64,000 nt of DNA from Daejeonella sp. H1SJ63 (lineage in GTDB: Bacteria; Bacteroidota; Bacteroidia; Sphingobacteriales; Sphingobacteriaceae): assembly GCF_029360775.1 (NCBI RefSeq), contig NZ_JARKMZ010000037.1, positions 18,878 to 82,877 on the forward strand, read 5' to 3'. The notes below the pieces were generated by a model. That model was given only the letters and a program-made list of their open reading frames with translations, searched no databases and was not told the DNA's origin. Made by a program: the position numbers and the translations under genes. Shown one piece after another: positions 29,592-36,722 of the stretch (position 1 is its first letter; every line of letters starts with the position of its first letter).

Positions 29592-30938
29592 TTACTTCAG
29601 CTCCAGAAATTTATTATAATCTATATTCTTTTTATCTAAGGTAATAACACCCTTAAGATAATCAAATACATGCTGAGCTTTTACTTCTTCAAAAATACGG
29701 TTTGCATTCTCCTTATTCTGTAAAAACTGAGCTGTATACTGCCCAAGCTGCTCTTCAGTTAAAGGTTGTGGACTGTACATACGGAATTGCGCATCAAGGC
29801 GATTTTTTGCCGTAGTGAACACTTCTTCGTATTTGATCTCAATTTTATTATCCTTAATAATCCTGTTCTCGATTAAAGTCCAACGAAGATTACGTGCAAA
29901 ATCCTCATATCCCTGCGCTAACTCCTCATCAGACAATTTCTCATTAGTTGCCTTTAACCAACGCTTCAGGAATTCGTCAGGAAGATCAAGTTTCACCTTG
30001 TCAAGACCAAACTTAAGCATATCTGCCTGAAGTTTCTGATCAGCATTCTGAACCATCATACTCTCCAGTTCTTCTCTGATCTTCTCTGTAAATTCCTCTT
30101 CAGTTTTAACAACATCCGGGCCAAAGATTTTATCAAAAAACTCCTGGTTTAAATCTCCTTCTTCAAGACGGTTGATATTTTTTACAGTAAGCTGAAACTT
30201 AGATTTTAACTCCTGAGCATCCTCTTCAGAAATATTTAACACTTTAGAGATGATACTTGCATTAGAATCAAACGCCTTTTGGATATCTAAAGTAACAACA
30301 TCTTCTTTCTTTAACCCGATAAGAGATTTTTTAATTTTAGCATCTGCAATCTGATCCAAACGAACAGAAGCAGTTGCACTGATTCCATCTTCAAAAACAG
30401 AACCATCTGCTGCTAATTGCTTCAAATCTGCATACAAAACATCGTCATCTGCCGATACGTCAGGATTTGACATCTTGCCATAGCTCTTTCTTAAATTTGT
30501 TATACGTGAAGCAAGGGTTTCTTCATCAACCTTCACGGTATAATAAGTCAGTTTATCTTTTGAACTAAACTCAAGATCAAACTCAGGAGCAAGTCCTAAT
30601 TCATAAACAAACTCAAACTCATCAGTAAAATCCCAATTGAACTCCTTACTGTCATCAATCTTTGGAAGTGGCTGACCCAAAACTTCAAGCTTGCTTTCAG
30701 TAATATAATTGTTAAGGGTATCGTTAAGTATATTGTTGATCTCGTCAACCAGAATATTCTTTCCGTACATTTTCTTGATATGAGCCGGAGGAACCATGCC
30801 GGGACGGAATCCAGGTAATTTAGCCTTCTTTGCCTGAGCTTTGATTGCTTTATCAACACGCTCTTTGTAATCTTCAGGATTAATCTTAACAGTAAGTACA
30901 GAATTCAGATTGTCTATTTTGTCCTGTGTAATGTTCAT
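29592..30938 (-). CDS. tig: Trigger factor
   Basis: 448 residues from the ATG at 30938 (MNITQDKID), chosen over an in-frame extension to 30971 because the family starts with this beta strand and the extension runs into the preceding tRNA terminator. Ribosome-binding tail 1-115 with the signature 'LPGFRPGMVP' about 41, a divergent PPIase domain about 150-240 and a helical chaperone C-domain. Binds the ribosome exit and folds nascent chains. The PPIase part is weakly conserved, as usual in Bacteroidota. First of the tig-clpP-clpX cluster; 95 bases separate it from clpP. Confidence 0.9.
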   Translation of the reverse strand: MNITQDKIDNLNSVLTVKINPEDYKERVDKAIKAQAKKAKLPGFRPGMVPPAHIKKMYGKNILVDEINNILNDTLNNYITESKLEVLGQPLPKIDDSKEFNWDFTDEFEFVYELGLAPEFDLEFSSKDKLTYYTVKVDEETLASRITNLRKSYGKMSNPDVSADDDVLYADLKQLAADGSVFEDGISATASVRLDQIADAKIKKSLIGLKKEDVVTLDIQKAFDSNASIISKVLNISEEDAQELKSKFQLTVKNINRLEEGDLNQEFFDKIFGPDVVKTEEEFTEKIREELESMMVQNADQKLQADMLKFGLDKVKLDLPDEFLKRWLKATNEKLSDEELAQGYEDFARNLRWTLIENRIIKDNKIEIKYEEVFTTAKNRLDAQFRMYSPQPLTEEQLGQYTAQFLQNKENANRIFEEVKAQHVFDYLKGVITLDKKNIDYNKFLELK

Positions 30939-30972
30939 TTTATGAGTTTTATGTCGTTTTAGTTTATACAAA

Positions 30973-30999
30973 AATTCCCCGGTTTGTAGCCGGGGAATT
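30973..30999 (-). terminator. Terminator after tRNA-Leu
   Basis: Perfect ten-base arms (30990-30999 and 30973-30982), seven-base loop, followed on the minus strand by four T. It lies between the tRNA 3' end and the trigger factor start. Confidence 0.8.
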
Positions 31000-31005
31000 A
31001 ATAAG

Positions 31006-31087
31006 TGCGGATGAAGGGACTCGAACCCCCACGCCGTGAAGCGCCAGATCCTAAGTCTGGTGCGGCTACCAATTACGCCACATCCGC
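31006..31087 (-). tRNA. tRNA-Leu (anticodon UAG)
   Basis: 82 bases folding as a class II tRNA: acceptor stem GCGGATG (31087-31081) with CATCCGC (31013-31007), discriminator A at 31006, D-arm with GGTAG, anticodon stem CCAGA/TCTGG around the loop CTTAGGA (anticodon TAG), a long variable arm (CGCTTCACGGCG type) and a T-arm with GTTCGAGTC. CCA is not encoded. Reads CUA and other CUN leucine codons. Confidence 0.95.
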
Positions 31088-31221
31088 ATATTTAGGATTA
31101 TTTTAGAAATATTCTTTAATATTTAAACCATTAAATGAATTATTTCGGTCGGCAAAAATAACGTTTTTATCCATAAGTGCAAAATGATTTATGCTTATTA
31201 TTTAATATATAATCAAAATAA

Positions 31222-32001
31222 CTATAGTATTGATCTCAGATAGTCAGGAGTGTGAAGCAATCTGCTTCCGTACCATGAGAACATTTCACCATCTACACGT
31301 CTGATTTTTGCATCAGGACAAATCTTTTTCAGTTCAGCAATGTGCTGATCTTTAAATGGGTATGGCTCAGTAGAAAGAAAAATTAAATCAGGTTTTAAAT
31401 ATGCAATCTGATCTGAACTTAATTCAGGATACCTTTCAAGCTCTGTTGCATTACACAATCCTGCCCGGTTCAGAATATTACTAATAAAAGTATTTTTACC
31501 GGCAAGCATCCAGGGATCTTTCCAGATAAAGTATGCAACTCTTAAACCTTCAAAAGAGCCTGTACTGATCTTATCAAATCCGTTCTTAATAGCCATAGCT
31601 ATTTTTTCTGCTGTTTCCTCCTTTCCACATAGTCCACCAATCGCCCTGATCATTTCAAGTGCATCATTCAAATCATAAATATCACTCATCCAAACAGGGA
31701 ATTCCTCCATAAGCTCCAGAATCTGATGCTGATCATTCTCCTCTTTATTCCCAATGATCAAATCAGGCCTCAGATCCCTGATTTTTTGCAGATCTAATTT
31801 TTTTGTGCCCCCCACTTTCGTTTTTGAAAGAAACATTTCCCGGGGATGTATACAGAATTTGGTTATACCGACCACCTCATCTTTCAGACCGAGATCAAAC
31901 AATAATTCAGTTTGAGAAGGTACCAGAGAAATAATTCGTCCGGGCAACTTACCGACAGAGATTTGCCTCCCCATCTGATCCTTGAATGTGCGTTTTTGCA
32001 T
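31222..32001 (-). CDS. BtuF/FhuD-like helical-backbone metal-receptor protein without signal peptide
   Basis: 259 residues from the ATG at 32001. Two Rossmann-like lobes joined by a long helix: 'RIISLVPSQTELLFDLGL' about 22, 'GITKFCIHP', 'KVGGTKKLDLQKIRDLRPDLIIGNKEEN' region (quoted only to name it), 'PELSSDQIAYLKPDLIFLS' about 200. This is the BtuF-type substrate-binding fold for vitamin B12 or iron complexes. No signal peptide or lipobox is seen at either possible start, so it appears cytoplasmic, which is common for this Bacteroidota branch but unexplained. No transporter genes adjoin. It is divergent from the GT-C gene with only 29 bases between. Confidence 0.75.
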   Translation of the reverse strand: MQKRTFKDQMGRQISVGKLPGRIISLVPSQTELLFDLGLKDEVVGITKFCIHPREMFLSKTKVGGTKKLDLQKIRDLRPDLIIGNKEENDQHQILELMEEFPVWMSDIYDLNDALEMIRAIGGLCGKEETAEKIAMAIKNGFDKISTGSFEGLRVAYFIWKDPWMLAGKNTFISNILNRAGLCNATELERYPELSSDQIAYLKPDLIFLSTEPYPFKDQHIAELKKICPDAKIRRVDGEMFSWYGSRLLHTPDYLRSIL

Positions 32002-32030
32002 ACTTTTACAAAGTAAGTCAATTTTCAGCA

Positions 32031-33368
32031 ATGCCTAAATGGATCCTTTATTCACTTCTGCTGCTCTCATTTGGAGCATATATATTAATAGGATATCATA
32101 TTGAAAGAGGAAACTTCATTCAGCTGATTTCGGTTTACACTGGTTTATTCTTAGCCAGCTATATCCTAATTAAACACAGAAAGCATGTTGATCCGGATTT
32201 ACTTTTATCTGTATCAGTCATTTTCAGGTTCTGTCTGCTATTTTCAATACCCGCACTTTCAGATGATTTTTACAGATTTATATGGGATGGCAGAATTCAG
32301 CAATTAAACTTTAATCCTTTTGATCATACGCCCAGACAAGTATTAACCCGGAGCTCTGACGCATTTCTTCATCAGCTATTCCCGCTACTTAATTCACCTG
32401 ATTATTTCAGCGTTTATCCTCAATTATGTCAGAGTATTTTCCGGATCGCCGCATGGATCGGTCAGGATAACTTACTTATTAACGTAATTGTACTTAAATC
32501 AATGATTCTGCTTTCTGAAATTAGCACAATTATATTACTAAGGAAACTATTAAACATTGAAGAAAGAGATAAAACTTTGGTTCTGATCTATGCTTTGAAT
32601 CCGCTTGTAATTATTGAGTTAAGCGGAAATATCCATTTCGAGGCTTTTATGATCAGTTTTTTTCTGCTGACAATCTGGCTGATCAAAAAAAATAAAACAA
32701 ATTATTCTGCGGTTTCACTTTCTCTTGCAATTCAGGCAAAATTACTCCCTTTAATTACACTTCCATTGATGGTCAGAGAACTGGGATGGAGAAAGGCGAT
32801 CTGGTACGGAGTATTATGCCTTGCTATTACAATACTGATAAGTTTGAGTACGATAAACTCATTTGAGCGTATCTCGAACATCTCAGAAAGTTTGAATCTG
32901 TATTATGGAAAATTTGAATTCAATGCCGGAGTATATACTTTATTCAGATCCATAGGATGGTGGATCCTGGGCTATAATCCTATAAATACGGTAACCAAAA
33001 TTTTGTTTTTGCTTTCTATAGCCGGTATGATATGGATCTATCTTAAAAAAACTGATCTGTTATCCGGATTTTTCTGGTTACTGACAATCTATCTGGCATT
33101 CTCAGCGATTGTACATCCCTGGTATCTTTGTCCGCTCATTGCCTTATCCCCTTTCGTAAGGTATCGTTTTGCACTGCTTTGGTCAGCACTTATTCCGCTG
33201 AGCTATATTGCCTACAGCACACTACCATACAGCGAAAACACATTTCTGATTGCTGTTGAATACATCCTGGTAGCAGGTTTTTTAATCCGCGAACACTTAA
33301 AAAACAAAGATTTATTGAAAGACAGATTTACTCTTCATAGAAATCCTGAAGAGCTCCGAAATAATTAA
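32031..33368 (+). CDS. GT-C family membrane glycosyltransferase (mannosyltransferase-like)
   Basis: 445 residues from ATG 32031; the frame is open upstream to 31986 but that would overlap the divergent gene. About eleven hydrophobic segments. The diagnostic part is the first outer loop, 'SDDFYRFIWDGRIQ' about residue 78, the D-D-x-Y-R-x-x-W-D-G motif of GT-C enzymes related to polyprenol-phosphate-mannose-dependent alpha-mannosyltransferases (GT87/MptB type). 'ALNPLVIIELSGNIHFEAFM' about 187 and 'HPWYLCPL' about 362 are also typical. It would use lipid-linked sugar on the outer face. Acceptor unknown. The 3' end overlaps the convergent SRPBCC gene by 41 bases. Confidence 0.78.
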   Translation: MPKWILYSLLLLSFGAYILIGYHIERGNFIQLISVYTGLFLASYILIKHRKHVDPDLLLSVSVIFRFCLLFSIPALSDDFYRFIWDGRIQQLNFNPFDHTPRQVLTRSSDAFLHQLFPLLNSPDYFSVYPQLCQSIFRIAAWIGQDNLLINVIVLKSMILLSEISTIILLRKLLNIEERDKTLVLIYALNPLVIIELSGNIHFEAFMISFFLLTIWLIKKNKTNYSAVSLSLAIQAKLLPLITLPLMVRELGWRKAIWYGVLCLAITILISLSTINSFERISNISESLNLYYGKFEFNAGVYTLFRSIGWWILGYNPINTVTKILFLLSIAGMIWIYLKKTDLLSGFFWLLTIYLAFSAIVHPWYLCPLIALSPFVRYRFALLWSALIPLSYIAYSTLPYSENTFLIAVEYILVAGFLIREHLKNKDLLKDRFTLHRNPEELRNN

Positions 33369-33705
33369 GGTTCCATCCATCAATCATATCTTCATAATCT
33401 GAATCCGGGATATTGGTATGCCGTAATTCAAGTGAAGTTCCATTCTTATCAGGATGCAAAATAAAAGTAACTATTGATTCGGGCTGATCTCCGAAATACC
33501 ATTGCTGAACGATTTTCCTGTTCTCAACAAACTCAATATTCTTTCCAACTATACTGTCATCCCATAGTGAAAATTCAGAACCCGGCACCGTACTCATTAC
33601 AGCCTCGGCACCTGTCCATAAAGAAATTGTTAACGGGTTGGTCAATGCCAGATAGACCTCTTCCGGACTTGCCTGAATCAGATAATAACTCTTAAAATCT
33701 TTCAT
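33328..33705 (-). CDS. SRPBCC (AHSA1-like) small protein
   Basis: 125 residues from the ATG at 33705 (an upstream TTG at 33717 is less likely). START/SRPBCC fold: 'YLIQASPEEVYLALTNPLTISLWT' beginning (in part), 'GSEFSLWDDSIVGKNIEF', and a long C-terminal helix 'GWNLNYFGALQDFYEE'. The family binds hydrophobic ligands or acts as an Hsp90 co-chaperone-like fold; no specific role can be given. Cytoplasmic. Its last 14 codons overlap the end of the convergent GT-C gene. Confidence 0.82.
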   Translation of the reverse strand: MKDFKSYYLIQASPEEVYLALTNPLTISLWTGAEAVMSTVPGSEFSLWDDSIVGKNIEFVENRKIVQQWYFGDQPESIVTFILHPDKNGTSLELRHTNIPDSDYEDMIDGWNLNYFGALQDFYEE

Positions 33706-33901
33706 ATTCTTCAGCAAATCTAAGATAAATGCTCCGTTATTTCGCTTTAAATGACAAATGATCGCTTAAAGTCAAACCTATACGGAAAAATAAATATGCG
33801 AAAATCACTTTTTTATTTTTTGCAGCAACATTTCTACTCAGATCCCGTCATATAAGCGAACATCAAAAAACATTGTCGTATTTTATGTGGAACCCGGATA
33901 A

Positions 33902-34321
33902 AAAAAATACAATCAGCCCGTTATAACCGGACGAAAACCGATCACACTTCGTCTGAGTTATATCCCAAAGCTTGTACCTCAGATTTCTGCCGCAATTGAT
34001 TTTGTACTAAGCAAATTAAATTTCCATCCGGCTGAGATCATTGACTTTACAGAGCGACTAAATACCGGGCCCATTTCCCTTAAAGATCACGAAGGAAATA
34101 CATTAATCCTGCTAATAAATGAATGGAACAGAGATCAGAAAATTGAATACGTCATTTTTCATACAGACGACTGCCTTCGCGATTATCACAAATATGTTAT
34201 TGCAGGTGTTGAATTTATTAACAGACCCGAATATACCGATGCAGGGCTACAGGTTAATTTTTTAGACAACAGAGACAATCGTTATACCCTGCTTGAAGAA
34301 AGAATTTATACAGATTATTGA
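33902..34321 (+). pseudogene. VOC (glyoxalase/bleomycin-resistance) protein remnant without a start codon
   Basis: An open stretch from the stop at 33899 to TGA at 34319-34321 encodes a VOC-like sequence: 'LRLSYIPKLVPQISAAIDFV', 'GPISLKDHEGNTLILL', 'FHTDDCLRDYHKYVIAGVEF', ending 'NRYTLLEERIYTDY'. The last part is the typical metal-ligand Glu-bearing strand of the fold. No ATG, GTG or TTG occurs in frame between the upstream stop and the conserved region, so the 5' end seems lost. The 200 bases further upstream (33706-33901) contain no recognisable gene. It is followed after 18 bases by a truncated AraC-type sensor fragment, so an old regulator/VOC pair may be decaying here. Confidence 0.5.
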
Positions 34322-34339
34322 AAACAGAAATTCAATGCC

Positions 34340-34654
34340 ATGAAATTCTTAAAAGTACTTAAAAATAATAATCAGATCTCAAGCGAAACAGTAAAACACG
34401 CATTTTATCCTGAAAAAGTGGGTAGCTTTTCGATGAAAATGGTTTTTAACGGAAACACGAACTATATTATCGGAAAAAGACAGTTAAATCTATATCCTGA
34501 TAGTTTTCTGACCATTAATCAGGGGACTTCCTATTCAAGTAAAGTTGATTCGTGGCAACCGGTTAACAATCTGTCCATATCATTCTCTCCTTCATTTCTT
34601 TCAGATTTTTGCAGAACGCTGCAAAATAATCACAAAGCACTTCATCACCTTTAA
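34340..34654 (+). pseudogene. N-terminal sensor part of an AraC-type regulator, truncated
   Basis: 104 residues starting MKFLKVLKNNNQISSE. The segment 'YIIGKRQLNLYPDSFLTINQGTSYSSKVDSWQPVNNLSISFSPSFL' (quoted here only by its ends YIIGKR and SFSPSFL) looks like the cupin-type N-terminal domain of AraC-family regulators. The frame stops at 34654, before any helix-turn-helix, and no HTH coding sequence follows. So it is either a degraded regulator or a stand-alone small cupin. The AraC call is by pattern only. Confidence 0.4.
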
Positions 34655-34753
34655 AAAACAAAAAATAAACAGATGAAATAAATTGATCATAAAAGTAACA
34701 AACCAGGATAATACATGTCTAAACATCAAATGGCCGGATAAACAGGTACTGAA

Positions 34754-35650
34754 ATGAGTCAGAATTCAAAACCAGAAAGATATAGCAGCAGATACACCAG
34801 AGGGTTTCTTAAAATGCTTAACAATGACGGCCAGACTGTTACAGACAATTATTTCAATCAGTTTTACGAATCAAAGAACTATCAGGAGCGATTGGAAGCA
34901 ATCCGGTATCTTATCAATGTATCAGGTAAATATCCTTTTTCGTCGAAGATTTTTATTGATGCCCTCAAAGATTTCTGCTCGCAGGTGAAAATTTATGTAT
35001 TACAACATTATGACTTTCAAAATAATAAGAGCCCTGAAATAGAACTTCGACTGGAAGATATTGCAAAAAATGATGAGAAACTTCAATTAAGGGCTCTGGC
35101 AATTGAGAGACTTAGTGAATTCAATAACATGAAGCATTATGATCTGTTTTTCTCCGCATCATTATTGAAAAGTTCAAAAGAATCAGCTGAAGGATTAAAA
35201 GGTCTATACAATCTAAATGCAGAAAAAGCATATCAAATGGCTAAGTTCAGGACAAATACTTCAAGCGGGAATCTGGATCTGGCTATTGCCAATATATTTT
35301 ATAAGGCAGGTAATGCAAGCGATCTTGACTTCTTCAGGCAAAGACTTAAAGGAAGAAACAAATTCAATAAAATTGAATTTGCCAGAATTTATCTGAAAAT
35401 GCTGGTTAATATAAAAAATGAGTCAATTATTAAAAGCCATATCCTGTTCATCTGCGAGGATATCATTGCAACGTCCAATAAAGACCTGATCCAGCTTTTA
35501 ATCATGGAACTGCATAAATTCATTTCCGGGAATCAATTATTATGCGGGGGAAATACTGAGCTGAATTACTTTTTAAACAAGACTATAGATCTTCTGCTTG
35601 AAAAAAATTACAAGCCTAAAGAATTGCCGGATCCGTTTGGTCCTGTTTAA
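34754..35650 (+). CDS. Orphan helical-repeat protein resembling the C-terminal domain of M1 aminopeptidases
   Basis: 298 residues, all alpha, no signal peptide, no HExxH zinc motif. Repeating helix pairs such as 'YQERLEAIRYLIN', 'IFIDALKDFCSQVKIYVLQHY', 'KLQLRALAIERLSEF' and 'YQMAKFRTNTSSGNLDLAIANIFYK' follow the HEAT-like pattern at the C-terminus of large Bacteroidota M1 peptidases. No catalytic domain is coded upstream, where the DNA holds gene remnants. It may be the surviving 3' part of a longer gene or a free-standing scaffold. The ATG at 34754 gives a normal-looking start, and the frame has no internal damage. A terminator follows. Confidence 0.5.
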   Translation: MSQNSKPERYSSRYTRGFLKMLNNDGQTVTDNYFNQFYESKNYQERLEAIRYLINVSGKYPFSSKIFIDALKDFCSQVKIYVLQHYDFQNNKSPEIELRLEDIAKNDEKLQLRALAIERLSEFNNMKHYDLFFSASLLKSSKESAEGLKGLYNLNAEKAYQMAKFRTNTSSGNLDLAIANIFYKAGNASDLDFFRQRLKGRNKFNKIEFARIYLKMLVNIKNESIIKSHILFICEDIIATSNKDLIQLLIMELHKFISGNQLLCGGNTELNYFLNKTIDLLLEKNYKPKELPDPFGPV

Positions 35651-35667
35651 ATAATATCATTTAACAG

Positions 35668-35711
35668 AAAAAGGCCCTGACCCGTTTCATTACGGGGTCA
35701 GGGCCTTTTTT
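35668..35711. terminator. Bidirectional terminator
   Basis: Long hairpin with arms about 35668-35685 and 35693-35711 (GC-rich ggccctgaccc core, one bulge), A run on the left and T run on the right. It serves the orphan repeat protein (plus) and the convergent histone H1-like gene (minus). Confidence 0.88.
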
Positions 35712-35733
35712 TAACTATAAGAACGGCCAGAAA

Positions 35734-35913
35734 TTATTTAGCACTATTCTTCTTCTCAGTAACTTCATTTCTGATTTCCTGAGCAAGATTTTTCAAATCC
35801 TGCATACCTTTACGAACACGGGTTCCGGCAGCACTGTTTCCAGAATTGTAAAATTTGTTTGCATCAACTTCTACCGAAGCCAGCAGATCTTTCATTTTTG
35901 TAAATTTGTCCAT
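35734..35913 (-). CDS. Histone H1-like small protein
   Basis: 59 residues: begins MDKFTKMKDLLASVEVDANK, centre 'NSAAGTRVRKGMQDLKNLAQ', end 'EKKNSAK'. This is the conserved short 'histone H1/Hc1-like' family of Bacteroidota; the 'AAGTRVRKGMQ' motif is diagnostic. It is presumed nucleoid-associated, although the protein is only mildly basic. The start at 35913 is preceded by an A/T-rich leader (minus-strand 'aaaaaaaataac'). Single gene. Confidence 0.8.
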   Translation of the reverse strand: MDKFTKMKDLLASVEVDANKFYNSGNSAAGTRVRKGMQDLKNLAQEIRNEVTEKKNSAK

Positions 35914-36222
35914 TGTTATTTTTTTTAAGGTTAAACAAATCTAATTTAATTACAGGTATTGGCAAGGCCTTTTTTATTTATTTTTTATTGCCTGTTTTGA
36001 TTTTTTTCTCCGGAAGAATCAGAAACTATTTCCATCTCTAATCTTTTTATAAATCCTTTTTTAGACTTTCAATTTTGCCTGTAATCCGAGAGCCTTATTA
36101 GGGATAAGTAATTTTCATAAACTGATTTAGGTCACATTATTAACTGCCCTTAATCACTTAAAAATCAGACAAAAAAGCTTTATATTAGAGTAATAATACT
36201 TAAAATTAAAGGAGGATAAACT
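35914..36222. other. Intergenic region between histone H1-like gene and hsp20
   Basis: 309 AT-rich bases without a gene. It must hold the divergent promoters of the histone H1-like gene and the hsp20 gene. The only element I can place is a strong Shine-Dalgarno (aaaggagga, 36209-36217) six bases before the hsp20 ATG, unusual for this genome. No clear TAnnTTTG -7 box was found. Confidence 0.5.
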
Positions 36223-36639
36223 ATGACACTCATTAAAAGAAGACCATTATTTACAGATTTTTTCGAAAATGATCGTTTCTTTGACAACTTCGAAAAAGAT
36301 TTGATCAATCGCATCCCTTCGGTAAACATTACCGAAAATGGCAAGGAATTTAAAATTGAGTTTGGAGCTCCGGGCCTCAAAAAGGAAGATTTCAAGATAG
36401 ATATTGACAAAAATACCCTAACGGTCAGCTCTGAAAAAGAAGAGAAAAAGAAAGAAGAAAACGAACGGTTCACCAAACAGGAATTTAACTACTCATCATT
36501 CAGCCGCTCATTTATACTTCCAGACTCGGTTGAAACAGAGAATGTAAAAGCAAAATATGAAGACGGAGTTCTGAAAATTCACATCGGCAAAAAAGAAGAC
36601 TCGAAAAACAAAGAGAAAAAGCAGATTCAGGTTTCCTGA
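36223..36639 (+). CDS. Hsp20/alpha-crystallin small heat-shock protein
   Basis: 138 residues. Short N-terminal arm (1-30, 'RRPLFTDFFENDRFFDNF'), alpha-crystallin domain about 32-125 with 'FKIEFGAPGLKKEDFKI' and the conserved 'YEDGVLKIHI' (A/G-x-x-x-n-GVL-type) motif, and a short Lys-rich tail ending IQVS. ATP-independent holdase in the cytoplasm. The strong ribosome-binding site suggests high expression. A terminator separates it from PEP synthase; the three genes hsp20, ppsA and the P-type ATPase may still share stress regulation. Confidence 0.92.
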   Translation: MTLIKRRPLFTDFFENDRFFDNFEKDLINRIPSVNITENGKEFKIEFGAPGLKKEDFKIDIDKNTLTVSSEKEEKKKEENERFTKQEFNYSSFSRSFILPDSVETENVKAKYEDGVLKIHIGKKEDSKNKEKKQIQVS

Positions 36640-36644
36640 AAACA

Positions 36645-36680
36645 CAATAAACCGGATAGAAAAATCTATCCGGTTTATTG
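36645..36680 (+). terminator. Terminator after hsp20
   Basis: Perfect 16-base arms (36645-36660 and 36665-36680) around a four-base loop, ending 'ttattgttt'. It lies five bases past the hsp20 stop and shows that the PEP synthase frame open from 36678 cannot start there. Confidence 0.75.
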
Positions 36681-36722
36681 TTTAAGCAATTCAACTATTT
36701 TGATAATGTGCCTTTTTCTACT

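Noticed and set aside
33797..33856. 19-codon frame MRKSLFYFLQQ in the VOC upstream region
   Set aside because: Too short, no conserved sequence, different frame from the VOC remnant.
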